Shown here: positions 1-7,970 of the stretch, piece after piece
Layout of the letters: each line of letters opens with the position of its first letter
How positions within the stretch are numbered: position 1 is the first letter of the stretch
Source of the DNA: Nonomuraea longispora
GTDB lineage: Bacteria > Actinomycetota > Actinomycetes > Streptosporangiales > Streptosporangiaceae
Direction: 5' to 3'
Length of the DNA: 64,000 nucleotides
NCBI RefSeq assembly: GCF_004348345.1
Contig: NZ_SMJZ01000009.1
Coordinates: 17,982 to 81,981, forward strand
Made by a program: the position numbers and the translations under genes
The notes under the pieces: model-generated
What the model was told of the DNA's origin: nothing
The model's input: only the letters and a program-made list of their open reading frames with translations
The model's database searches: none

Positions 1-406
1 GGGTGTCGTACAGGCCTGCCGCCTTGGCCAGGTAGTAGAGCGGGTAGGCCAGCGACTCCTGCGGCAGCGTGTTGGCCACCAGGAACACCACGAGGATCGA
101 CAGCCGGCCCTTCACCCTGCCGATGCCCAGCGCGTACGCGTTGAGCACCGACAACACCACGGCCAGCACCGACACCGACGCGCTGATGACGAAGCTGTTC
201 CAGAGCTTCGTGCCGAACTCCACCCGGTTCCAGAAGTCCACGATGCCCTGCCAGTAGAGCCCGTCGGGCAGGCTCAGCGGTCCCTGGGAGCTGTACTCCG
301 CCGGCGACTTGACCGCGTTGATCGCCACGATCGCGAACGGGAAGAGCATCACCACCGCCAGCACGGCCAGCGCGAGCACCACCGCCCAGCGCCCCGGCCC
401 TCTCAT
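1..406 (-). CDS. Carbohydrate ABC transporter permease, MalG type (partial)
   Basis: This is the second inner-membrane permease of a sugar importer; only the first 135 or so codons lie in the window. The translation opens with a short basic stretch and a hydrophobic helix (WAVVLALAVLAVVMLFPF), then a periplasmic loop, then the start of the permease core with LPQESLAYPLYYLAKAAGL, typical of the MalG/LacG group. Its ATG lies in an ATGA overlap with the stop of the upstream permease, so the two are translationally coupled. The EAA loop and C-terminus lie beyond the left edge. It is the last visible gene of an operon running GH31 glycosidase, binding protein, permease, permease. No ATPase gene is visible, so a shared ATPase (MsiK-like) may energise it; that is inference. 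Confidence 0.85.
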   Translation of the reverse strand, partial: MRGPGRWAVVLALAVLAVVMLFPFAIVAINAVKSPAEYSSQGPLSLPDGLYWQGIVDFWNRVEFGTKLWNSFVISASVSVLAVVLSVLNAYALGIGRVKGRLSILVVFLVANTLPQESLAYPLYYLAKAAGLYDT

Positions 407-1266
407 GGCTCACGCTCCTGCACGCGCAGGAACAGGAACGTCACCACGACGATGACGAGGGCCAGCACCGTGGCGATCGCGGAGCCGTACCCGACGTTGC
501 TCTTCTGGAAGAAGTTCAGGTAGGAGAAGTACGACGGGACCATGGTGGCGTTGCCGGGGCCGCCGCGGGTCAGCACGAAGATCGGCCCGAACACCTTGAG
601 CGCGGCGATCGTGCACGTCAGCAGCACCACGAAGATCTCCGGCCGGATCTGCGGGATCGTGACGTGCCAGAACGTACGCCACCACGAGGCCCCGTCGATC
701 TCGGCCGCCTCGCGGTAGGACGGGTCCGTCCGCTGCAACCCGGCCATGAAGATCACCACCGGATAGCCGAGCTGGAACCAGACCATGACCGCCATGACGG
801 TGGCCAGGGCCAGGTCGGGATCGCCGAGCCAGTCGAGCTCCAGCCCGAGGATCTGGTTGACCGCGCCGTACGACGGGTGCAACATCCAGCCCCACACCAC
901 GCCGGCGATGGCGACCGGCAGCACCTGCGGCAGGTAGTACGCCGCCCGCATCGCCGAGGCCGTCCGCGGGCCGAACCGCCTGCCGACGTAGTCGAACAAC
1001 GCGGCGGCCAGCACGAGGCCGAGCGCGGTCGGCACGACGGCCATCGCCACGATCAGCCCCACGTTGTGCTGGAACGACTCCCAGAACCGCTCGTCGCCGA
1101 GCAGCCTGGTGTAGTTGTCGAGGCCGATCCACCGCGGCGTGCCCACCCCCGACCAGCGGGTGAAGCTCACGCCCACGTTCATCAGGAACGGCACGACGAT
1201 GACGGCGAGGAACAGCAGCAGGCTGGGGACCAGGTAGAGCCAGTACCCCCTCGTACGCTTCCTCAT
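403..1266 (-). CDS. Carbohydrate ABC transporter permease, MalF type
   Basis: Inner-membrane permease of 287 residues for a sugar importer. It has an N-terminal membrane helix after a basic start (RKRTRGYW), several further hydrophobic segments, and a well-preserved EAA loop around residues 184-200 (EAAEIDGASWWRTFWHVTIP), which contacts the ATPase. Length and motif match the CUT1 family. The ATG directly follows the TAG of the binding-protein gene with no gap, and the stop overlaps the next permease start by four bases. Substrate cannot be read from the permease; the GH31 enzyme in the operon points to an alpha-linked gluco- or xylo-oligosaccharide. Confidence 0.93.
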   Translation of the reverse strand: MRKRTRGYWLYLVPSLLLFLAVIVVPFLMNVGVSFTRWSGVGTPRWIGLDNYTRLLGDERFWESFQHNVGLIVAMAVVPTALGLVLAAALFDYVGRRFGPRTASAMRAAYYLPQVLPVAIAGVVWGWMLHPSYGAVNQILGLELDWLGDPDLALATVMAVMVWFQLGYPVVIFMAGLQRTDPSYREAAEIDGASWWRTFWHVTIPQIRPEIFVVLLTCTIAALKVFGPIFVLTRGGPGNATMVPSYFSYLNFFQKSNVGYGSAIATVLALVIVVVTFLFLRVQEREP

Positions 1267-2571
1267 CTAGAAGCCGAGGTCGGCGAGGTTGTCCTCGTAC
1301 GGCCCGGCGATCTCGTCCAGCACCTCGGCGGTGGTCTTGCTGCCGTTGATGAGGTTCTGGACGCCGGCCACGAGCACGTCGTAGTAGCCGGGCGCGGGCC
1401 AGTCGGGGTAGAAGGCCAGGCCGTCGGCGGCGGTCAGCTTGTTGAAGCTCTCGATGAGCTCCTTGCTCTTCTCGTCGCTGATCGCGGCCGGGTCGGCGGC
1501 CACGGGCACGCCGCCCGAGTTGCCGAGCAGGTTCTGGATCTCCTTACTCATCGTGATGTCGATGAAGTCGTAGGCCAGGTCCTTGTTCTCCGACCGCTCG
1601 GGCACCACCCAGAGGTTCCCGCTCGAACCGGGCGACATGGTGGCGCCGGGGAAGAGGAAGTGGCCCCACGCGAAGTCCTTGATCTCCGTGGCGAGGCGGC
1701 CGTACCACCAGCTACCGCTGATCATGATGGGGAACTCGCCGTTGATGAACGCCACGCCCATGTCCTCGGCCTTGAGCCCGGAGGAGTTCTCGGCGAGGTA
1801 TCCCTTCCCCACCCAGTCGGCGAACGTGTCGGCGCCGTAGGTGAACTCGGGGCCGTGGAAGTCGACCTTGCCCTTGTAGGACTGGAACGCCTCCAGCCAC
1901 GGCTTCTGCGCCTTGGTGAGCGCGAGCTGGTAGAGGATCTGCTGGGCCGGGTATTCGGCGCCGGCGTTCGCGATGGGCGTCACCCCGGCCTTGACGAACG
2001 TGTCGAGCGCGGCCGTGAACCGCTCGAACGTCTCGGGCACCTCGACCTTGTGCTTCTCGAAGAGGTCCTTGTTGTAGTAGACCATCACGAACTCGCCGTA
2101 GTTGGGGATGCCGTACCACTGGCCGGAGCCCATCACGCCGCGGTCGTCGTACCTCGCGGTGGTCTGCAGACCGCCGGTCAGCAGCTTGTCCCAGCCACGC
2201 TTGGTGGTCTCCTCCGTCAGGTCGGCCAGCAGGCCCTGCTTGGACAGCAGGCCGGCGGTGGCGTTGCCCTTGTTGTACTCCATGAGGTCGGGCGCCTCGT
2301 CGGAGTTGAGCACCATGCTCGCCGTCTTCTGGATCTGCTCGAAGCTCTTCTCCTCGAACTCGACGGTCACGTTCGGGTGGGACGCCTCGAACTTCTTGAT
2401 CGCTTCCGCCCACGCCCTGCCCATGGCGCTGCCGGCCGACTCGTAGTGCCACAGTCTCAGCACGCGCGGCTGCCCGCTGTCCGCGGGCGACGGGGCGTCG
2501 GAGCCCGAGCCGCACGCCGACAGAGCCAGCACCACGGCGGCCAGCGCCGCGGCGCCTCTCAACTTGACCAT
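1267..2571 (-). CDS. Extracellular sugar-binding lipoprotein (SBP family 1)
   Basis: Solute-binding lipoprotein of 434 residues that would capture the sugar outside the cell and hand it to the two permeases encoded downstream. The N-terminus is a lipoprotein signal with lipobox LSAC, the modified cysteine lying near residue 20, followed by a Gly/Ser/Pro-rich linker. The body shows type 1 carbohydrate-binding features such as RVLRLWHYE at the start of the first lobe and ISGSWWYGRLA in the second. GGAGAG upstream of the ATG is a usable ribosome binding site. The gene lies 15 bp after the glycosidase gene in the same operon. Likely ligand, by context only: an alpha-glucoside or alpha-xyloside oligosaccharide. 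Confidence 0.92.
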   Translation of the reverse strand: MVKLRGAAALAAVVLALSACGSGSDAPSPADSGQPRVLRLWHYESAGSAMGRAWAEAIKKFEASHPNVTVEFEEKSFEQIQKTASMVLNSDEAPDLMEYNKGNATAGLLSKQGLLADLTEETTKRGWDKLLTGGLQTTARYDDRGVMGSGQWYGIPNYGEFVMVYYNKDLFEKHKVEVPETFERFTAALDTFVKAGVTPIANAGAEYPAQQILYQLALTKAQKPWLEAFQSYKGKVDFHGPEFTYGADTFADWVGKGYLAENSSGLKAEDMGVAFINGEFPIMISGSWWYGRLATEIKDFAWGHFLFPGATMSPGSSGNLWVVPERSENKDLAYDFIDITMSKEIQNLLGNSGGVPVAADPAAISDEKSKELIESFNKLTAADGLAFYPDWPAPGYYDVLVAGVQNLINGSKTTAEVLDEIAGPYEDNLADLGF

Positions 2572-2586
2572 GATCTCTCCAGGGGT

Positions 2587-4872
2587 TCACACGATGACGG
2601 TTCGCGCGGGGGCTCCGGGCACCGGGACGATCTCGACCCCGGTGACGCGCTTCGGGCCGGTGACGGCGACGCGGAGCTCGTCGCCGTCCCTGGTGGCGAC
2701 GGCGACCGTCACGCCGTCGGTGTCGTGGATCTCGGTGCTCCCGTCGCCGCCGCCGAAGGCGACGAGGGTGATCTCCGCCGGCACGCCGACGGTCTCCCGC
2801 GGCTCGGTGACGGGGATGAGGGCTCCGCGGCGTACGTACAGGGGGACCTGGTCGAGCGGCTTGGCGGCCCGGACGTAGCGGGAGCCCTCCAGCACCTCGC
2901 CCGTCCAGTAGTCGACCCACGTGCCGCGCGGCAGGTAGACCTGCCTGACCCCTTCGGGCGCGGTCATGGGGGCGACCAGGAGGTCACGGCCGAGCAGATA
3001 TTCCAGGTCGGCCTGCCAGGCCACCGGGTCGCCGGGGTGGTCCACGCACAGCGCCCGCATCATCGGCGCACCCGTGCGCGCGGCCTCGACGGCGGCCGAG
3101 TAGAGGTAGGGCATGAGCCGGTAGCGGAGCCTCAGCGCCGCCACCGCCGCCTCCTCGACCTCGGGGAACTCCCAGGGTTCGCGGGTGGTGGTGCCGTGCA
3201 GGCGCAGCAGCGGGGAGAGCGCGCCGAACTGGGTCCAGCGCACGTACAGGTCGTCGGTGGGACGGCCCGTGAAGCCGCCGACGTCGTGGCTCCAGAACGG
3301 CACTCCCGACAGGCCGTGCGCGAGCCCGCCCCTGATCGTGCTGCCCATGGCGGCGTAGCTGGTGTAGGTGTCGCCGCTCCACTGGGCGCTGTGGCGCTGC
3401 CCCCCGATGTACGACGAACGCGCCCACACCAGGTCGTGGCCGCGGACCTCGCGGGTGACGGCGGCGACCGCGTCGTTGAACAGCAGGGTGTAGACGTTGT
3501 GCAGGTCGGTGCCGGTCATCCCGTTGGCGGCGACCGCGTCGCTCGGCACGCCCTCGGCGAAGTCGGTCTTGAACGCCGCGACGCCCTGGCGCAGCAGCCC
3601 GCGCAGCAGGCCGGTGAACCAGTCGACCGCCGCCGGGTCGGTGAGGTCGACGATGCCGCAGGGCGGGAAGGAGCCGTGCCAGCAGTCGGCGACGTAGACC
3701 TCACCATCATGATTTTTCAGGAAATATCCGGCTTCAGCGGCTTCCTCGAAGGCGGGACTCAGATGGGAGACGTACGGATTCATCCACAGGCAGACCTTGA
3801 ACCCCATCCCGTCCAACTCGGACAGCATCCCCTCCGGATCGGGAAAGTTCACCGGATCCCACCGCAGATCCGACCAGTGCCCGTCGGCCTGCCAGTACGT
3901 GTCCAGATGCAGCACGTCGCACGGGATGCCGCGCTCCCTGATCGTGCGCGCCCTGGCCAGCACCCGCTCCTGGCTGTCCACGCAGAACCCGGAGGAGATC
4001 CACGTGCCGAACGCCCACTTCGGCGGCAGCGCCGGCCGGCAGGTCAGCCGGTCGTAGCGGTCCAGCACGTCGGCCGGCGCCGGCCCGGCGATCACGTAGT
4101 AGTCCATCACGTCGTCGGGCACCAGGATCTGCACGACGCTGTGGGTCGACTGGCACACGTCGAACTCCACGGGCGCCCCGCTGTCGACGAGCAGGCCGTA
4201 CCCCTTGCTCGACAGATAGAGGGGCACGTTCTTGTACGCCCGCTGCGACTCCGCGCCGAAGGCGTCGAAGTTCCACATCACGGGCCGCTGGCCGCGTTTG
4301 TCCAGCCGGGTGAACGACTCGCCGAACCCGGTGAACGCCTCGTCGGGGGCGGCGGCGAAGCTCTCGTGGTAGGCCACGGGCGCGCCGCCCGCCGAGGAGC
4401 GGCCGAACGGCAGCGTACGCAGCCTGCCGCTGATGTCGATGTGCCCGCGGTCCTGCTCGGTCAGCATGGCGCCGGAGGCGTCGGTGAATCGCAGGTGCCA
4501 CGGCGCGAGGCTGATCTCGGCGCGCAGCGAGCCGGCGTCGATCACGATGGGCTCGCCCGGCGACACCTCGGCCGTGGCCTCCGGATAACCGCCGGGCGTC
4601 ACCAGGGAGATGGCCCTTTCCGAGCGCGGCCTGGCGGTCGGGTCCTCCGACAACCGCACCCGGATGACGCCCTCCCCCGCCACGCCCACCTGGACGACCA
4701 GGGTCTCCTCCGCCGAGGTGACCGCCTTCAGCATCACCTCGGCGCCGTCGGCCGCGACCACCTCGGCGGCGGTCAGCACCGACGGGCCGCCCTCGCCTCG
4801 CGCGCGGACCGGCAGCTCGGGCGGGTCCGCCACGAAGTACTCGTGCGCGACCAGCGGGGGGCGGTAGGGCAT
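2587..4872 (-). CDS. GH31 alpha-glycosidase (YicI-like, alpha-xylosidase/alpha-glucosidase)
   Basis: Cytoplasmic glycoside hydrolase of family 31, about 761 residues with the start chosen here. Family hallmarks are the substrate loop WMNPYVSHLSP, the nucleophile region FKTDFAEGVPSD (Asp of KTDF), the acid/base region WSGDTYTSYAAM, and the downstream FWSHDVGGF and RLHGTTTREPWEF blocks. This order and spacing match E. coli YicI, an alpha-xylosidase, better than plain alpha-glucosidases, but specificity cannot be fixed by reading. The ATG at 4872 was preferred over in-frame starts upstream because GAAGGAG sits just before it. No signal peptide is seen, so the sugar is imported first. It is the first gene of the operon, behind two direct-repeat operators at 4910-4974. 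Confidence 0.93.
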   Translation of the reverse strand: MPYRPPLVAHEYFVADPPELPVRARGEGGPSVLTAAEVVAADGAEVMLKAVTSAEETLVVQVGVAGEGVIRVRLSEDPTARPRSERAISLVTPGGYPEATAEVSPGEPIVIDAGSLRAEISLAPWHLRFTDASGAMLTEQDRGHIDISGRLRTLPFGRSSAGGAPVAYHESFAAAPDEAFTGFGESFTRLDKRGQRPVMWNFDAFGAESQRAYKNVPLYLSSKGYGLLVDSGAPVEFDVCQSTHSVVQILVPDDVMDYYVIAGPAPADVLDRYDRLTCRPALPPKWAFGTWISSGFCVDSQERVLARARTIRERGIPCDVLHLDTYWQADGHWSDLRWDPVNFPDPEGMLSELDGMGFKVCLWMNPYVSHLSPAFEEAAEAGYFLKNHDGEVYVADCWHGSFPPCGIVDLTDPAAVDWFTGLLRGLLRQGVAAFKTDFAEGVPSDAVAANGMTGTDLHNVYTLLFNDAVAAVTREVRGHDLVWARSSYIGGQRHSAQWSGDTYTSYAAMGSTIRGGLAHGLSGVPFWSHDVGGFTGRPTDDLYVRWTQFGALSPLLRLHGTTTREPWEFPEVEEAAVAALRLRYRLMPYLYSAAVEAARTGAPMMRALCVDHPGDPVAWQADLEYLLGRDLLVAPMTAPEGVRQVYLPRGTWVDYWTGEVLEGSRYVRAAKPLDQVPLYVRRGALIPVTEPRETVGVPAEITLVAFGGGDGSTEIHDTDGVTVAVATRDGDELRVAVTGPKRVTGVEIVPVPGAPARTVIV

Positions 4873-4909
4873 GGAGGCTCCTTCGAACGGCTGCGCCAAC
4901 TCGTGAATT

Positions 4910-4974
4910 AGTTTGCTGTCCATACCAACAAACGTCAACGGTCAGGCGGCTGGCCAGTTTGAAGTCCATCCCAA
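4910..4974. promoter_or_regulatory. Twin direct-repeat operator upstream of the GH31 operon
   Basis: Two copies of a 19-bp element, AGTTTGctGTCCATaCCAA at 4910-4928 and AGTTTGaaGTCCATcCCAA at 4956-4974, match at 16 of 19 positions and are 46 bp apart in register. The first also carries a GTTTG...CAAAC inverted repeat (4911-4932). Read on the minus strand the core is TTGGTATGGAC, which resembles half-sites of GntR/HutC-type operators. The position, 38 to 102 bp upstream of the glycosidase ATG, suits repression of the sugar operon. Which regulator binds is unknown; the small GntR-like gene at 5407 is a candidate only by proximity. Confidence 0.55.
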
Positions 4975-4989
4975 GTAGACCGATCTGAG

Positions 4990-5406
4990 CGCCCGACGGC
5001 GGTAACAGTTCGTACGCCCGTCCCGGACACATCGCTTGCCGGCCCGCGCACAGCCGGCACGGTGCCCTGCCCTCAACCTTCCGGACTGCGAACCCAAGCT
5101 TTCGAGCCGCGTACGATCGTTGGCAGCGCTATCGCGCGCGCCCCCAAGGAGGTTATGCCACAAGAGCGTCGCCTCCTTGTCTCGAAGCCAGGGGCTTTCA
5201 CTGGCACGTTCGCCCTTGGCCGTCCTCTCCGTCCGGCGTATATGACCCAGCCCACCCGCCGCACACAGTTCGTACACCGTCAGTCGCACGTGTAGCTGCG
5301 GACTCTGACGGAGCCGCTTCTACCCGTCGCTGTGGACCAGGCAATTTGAGCGCACCCTTCCTGCGGGGGTTTCGTATGGAAGTCGCTGACGGTTTAGGGT
5401 CTGCTT
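4990..5406. other. Gap with no convincing gene
   Basis: About 415 bp between the sugar-operon operators and the GntR-type gene. An AAGGAGG at 5146-5152 lies only two bases before an ATG at 5155 that opens a 46-codon frame ending at 5295, but the spacing is poor and the product (starts MPQERRLLVSKPG) resembles nothing I recognise. Competing frames exist on both strands. The stretch probably holds the promoter of the GntR-type gene and the boundary of the accessory island; no terminator hairpin is clear. Confidence 0.4.
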
Positions 5407-5679
5407 GTGGTGCTGCCCAATACGTCGTGGAATGCCGACGACTGGAACCCCGAGTTCTATCGCTACGAGCAAATTGCCGACTGGATCGGAGAACGGATCG
5501 AGACCGGCGTGTACCGGCCGCGCACCGTGTTGTCCGAGATACAACTCCAGAACTACTTCGGCGTCGGCCGTGCGACCATCCGCAAGGCGTTCGCGATCCT
5601 CCGTGATCGCGGGCTCATTATCACCAAGCCCGGCAGGGGATCCGTCGTTCTCCATCGCGGGGACGAGGCCGGATCGTGA
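5407..5679 (+). CDS. Stand-alone GntR-type winged-helix DNA-binding protein
   Basis: Small protein of 90 residues that is almost only a GntR winged helix: YEQIADWIGERIETGVYRP, then the recognition-helix region LQNYFGVGRATIRKAF and the wing GLIITKPGRGSVV. It lacks the effector-binding C-terminal domain of normal GntR regulators (about 240 residues), so it binds DNA but probably not a ligand, or is a truncated gene. Such HTH-only GntR proteins are common on actinobacterial mobile elements. The start is a GTG without a strong Shine-Dalgarno sequence. It may act on the repeats at 4910-4974 or on the accessory island that follows; both are guesses. Confidence 0.75.
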   Translation: MVLPNTSWNADDWNPEFYRYEQIADWIGERIETGVYRPRTVLSEIQLQNYFGVGRATIRKAFAILRDRGLIITKPGRGSVVLHRGDEAGS

Positions 5680-6093
5680 AAACCGCCTACACGTGATGCT
5701 CAGGTTCCGATGCCAGCGCGGCAGCGCTGACGTTCTTTGCGCAACCTGGGGCTCATCCTCGTCTGCCCGACACCGGCGTCCGCGTTCTTCGAGCGCAGGG
5801 CTTGGGCTTCCTCCGCATCAGGGAACGCGCGATCAGGACGTCGATCCGCACGACAGGTCTGTCCGTCGTGGGTCTGCCTACGGTTCGCATTGAAGTGGCC
5901 AAGGCCGTGATGATCGGGCTTCCCCACTCGGCGGTGCTGGCCGCTGCGGGCTCTGGCTGGTCATGCCAGCACCGCCCACGCATTGTCCAGCCTGGTATTC
6001 ATCTGGCTACTTCTTGGACATGCCCCAGCCCCACCTCTTGCCCCTCGATGGCGAGCTGCCGCTCCAGTCCCTCCAGGCCAGGCACCAGCATGA
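5680..6093. other. Degenerate stretch without an intact gene
   Basis: On the minus strand short coding-looking frames follow each other with frame changes. One reads LVPGLEGLERQLAIEGQE and ends at a TGA that overlaps a new ATG (MNTRLDNAWAVLA), which itself stops within 13 codons; another reads GRPTTDRPVVRIDVLIARS. None has a ribosome binding site or a recognisable domain. The pattern suits eroded gene fragments downstream of the metallopeptidase remnant. Confidence 0.45.
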
Positions 6094-6345
6094 ATAGCTG
6101 AAGTGCTCGCCATCGACGAGCTCCTTCACAGGAGGCTCGGCCCCCTGTTCCATTCTCCGTCGAACGGCCTTGGCTACCCGATCGACGTTGGACAGCAGGG
6201 TCTCCGCGACCTCTTTCACATCGGCGTCAGTGGGGACAGCGAGCAGCACACTGCCGTCCGGTGATACCTCGATACCCAGAGTGCGCCTGCGTGGACGGAT
6301 CTACACCCGTACTCGCCACCCAGGCGGCAAAGGTAGGGCGGACAT
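6094..6345 (-). pseudogene. YgjP/SprT-like metallopeptidase (DUF45), broken remnant
   Basis: The reading frame starts MSALPLPPGWRVRV at 6345, meets a TAG at 6301-6303 exactly where a codon such as TCG would be expected, and resumes in the same frame as RPRRRTLGIEVSPDGSVLL with later motif VKELVDGEHFSY. This is the N-terminal part of the YgjP-like, zinc-dependent M48-type metallopeptidase family, which normally continues with a zinc-binding HExxH; that part is absent because the frame breaks near 6094. Genes of this family often sit beside type I restriction loci in actinobacteria, which fits the remnant just upstream. Non-functional as it stands. Confidence 0.65.
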
Positions 6346-6398
6346 GGCGTCTTCCAGCGGAGAGCTCACGCCCCCTTGCTATCACCCGACGGAGACAG

Positions 6399-7112
6399 TC
6401 AACCGTTCGCCTCGCCCCAACGCCGGAAATCCTCCATGCGCCGAGCTGCGAGATCAACCAGCTGGGTCGCCAAGTACACGGGATCGGCATCGGCGAGACC
6501 GAGGTCGTCTTCCAGATAGTGGAGCAGCCGGCGTCGTGCTCTCCGCTGAACGTCCGGGTTCTCCGCGAAATGAGGCGGCCTCACTTCGACGGCCAGACGG
6601 CTGACGATGCCGGCGGCGGCCTGATTCAGATCCACCGGGAGAACCTCGGCTTCGAGCCCCGCCTCCTGGAGCAGGGCTTCGAGAAGGCTGCGCACGGGTT
6701 GGACGGTGAAGTGATCGAGCCCGGCTGCGGTTTCCCAGCGTGCCGCCTCGCGTGATCAGCGCGATCGATTGACGCCGATCGGGACGAGCGTCTCAGCGAA
6801 GGTGTGCAGAAGTTCCGACCGCACATCCCGCAGTCGGCGGTGAACCGGAAGCGCGGAGATGGCACCCGCGTGCTCCTGCCACCACTCTCCCAAGAGCTCC
6901 ACCAGGTTCTGCTCCGCAACCGCAGTGAGATCGGGGATGCGCGCGGCCGTCGCCGACGGCCCCTCGTGCAGGAATTCGAGGAACGCCTCATCACGCTCGT
7001 TGAACAGGTCAACCGCGGTGACGCCGTAGGCGTTGAACCGTATGATCTCCGCTGCAACCGGTCTGCCCTTCGACAGATGTGTCTTGGTGTGCATCCCAGA
7101 TGCGCATTGAAG
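6399..7112 (-). pseudogene. Remnant resembling the C-terminus of a type I restriction R subunit
   Basis: One minus-strand frame is open from about 7112 to 6399 apart from an in-frame TGA at 6756-6758. It reads VAAEIIRFNAYGVTAVDLF near its start, and after the stop gives AARWETAAGLDHFTVQPV and VSRLAVEVRPPHFAENPDVQ, ending LVDLAARRMEDFRRWGE. The block with HFAENPDVQ, LLHYLEDD and LVDLAARR resembles the C-terminal helical part of HsdR-type endonucleases, but this is by eye. No start codon with a Shine-Dalgarno sequence is present, and no helicase or nuclease motifs remain. The gene lies just downstream of rloB in the same direction, the usual place for restriction-linked genes. Probably a decayed gene whose N-terminal bulk has been deleted. 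Confidence 0.5.
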
Positions 7113-7163
7113 CCTGGACGGATGCGGAGGAAGCCGCTGCCATCTCGGCAAGCAGCCGCCTCC

Positions 7164-7970
7164 TCATTCTGTGTCCGTGTGAATACCTAGTGCAACCAGT
7201 AGGCGCCACACATCGGTGGATGGATCACGCTGGAGAACTGGGCACTCCGAGGCATGCCCGGAGCGGGCCGCCCATTGCTGGGGGGACTGCGGCTTGGCAT
7301 GGTGATCGACCTGCTCAGCCTTCGCATGAGCAGGCTTGCATCGTCCATGGGAGCAGGAAGCGATCAAGCTTCGGGCGTGCGCCACCGCCTTGTCCTCCCT
7401 TCCTTTCAAGGCGTCGCGCCGTGCACCCTTGATGCTCTTGTCGTTCCTCTTGTCGTAATTTTTGAAGGCGTCCGCGCCCTTCGCCTGCCGCAGCTTCTCG
7501 ATCACGAGCTTGCTGCCACCACCCTGTTCCCCGCCGAATGCCTGGAAGTGCAGCAGTAGCCACAGGTCGAATGACGGATGCGAGAACGCGACTTCGACCC
7601 TGGACTCTGCTGCGTGCTTGACCGCCTGCGGGATGTCATCCCACTGGTCGCGGTCGAAGAGTGCCCATGCCTCGTCCTCGCCGGCAGCCGTCCGTGCGGC
7701 TTCGACGACCCGGGAAGGCATCAGCCCGTTCCTGCGATATACCGGCTGGATCCGGAAACGCTGCCTACCCTGGCCGTCGCCGTCCCCGAACTGCTCGTTC
7801 AGATACTGAAGATAGTCCGGTTCTGTGGATTCACCCTCGCAGGCCACGTACAGCACCCGTACCTCTCGAGAATGCAGCCCGGACCTTGGCGCCAGCGGAC
7901 GTTCGTCTTCCAGGCGCCCGCGTCTTCTCCGTCTTCCTTGTTCCTGCTCTCTTCTCAACCGCCTGCTCAC
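7164..7970 (-). CDS. rloB: RloB family protein (TOPRIM-like putative nuclease)
   Basis: Protein of 268 residues of the RloB family, which is encoded with an RloA ATPase in restriction-linked and abortive-infection-type loci (related to the AbiL class). A basic N-terminus precedes VLYVACEGESTEPDYL, where the Glu of CEGE suits the first acidic residue of a TOPRIM-like fold; WALFDRDQWDDI supplies the DxD-like pair; SHPSFDLWLLLHF is the family signature. Likely role: the toxic effector, probably nucleic-acid directed, held in check or armed by RloA. The catalytic claim is inferred from motif layout. The GTG start overlaps the rloA stop (GTGA), indicating coupled synthesis. It appears full length. 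Confidence 0.85.
   Translation of the reverse strand: MSRRLRREQEQGRRRRRGRLEDERPLAPRSGLHSREVRVLYVACEGESTEPDYLQYLNEQFGDGDGQGRQRFRIQPVYRRNGLMPSRVVEAARTAAGEDEAWALFDRDQWDDIPQAVKHAAESRVEVAFSHPSFDLWLLLHFQAFGGEQGGGSKLVIEKLRQAKGADAFKNYDKRNDKSIKGARRDALKGREDKAVAHARSLIASCSHGRCKPAHAKAEQVDHHAKPQSPQQWAARSGHASECPVLQRDPSTDVWRLLVALGIHTDTE

Noticed and set aside
664..4911. Very long plus-strand open frame opposite the sugar operon
   Set aside because: The product is Arg/His/Gly/Val-rich with no domain, and the minus strand carries four clear genes; it is an antisense shadow of high-GC coding sequence.
5155..5295. 46-codon ORF with AAGGAGG
   Set aside because: Only two bases separate the Shine-Dalgarno from the ATG, there is no recognisable domain, and frames on the other strand compete.
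7009..7167. Third gene of the rloAB unit, ATG overlapping the rloB stop (MRRRLLAEMAAASSASVQ)
   Set aside because: The overlap is attractive, but the frame ends after about 52 codons in low-complexity sequence while the adjacent frame shows the better protein; probably part of the decayed region.
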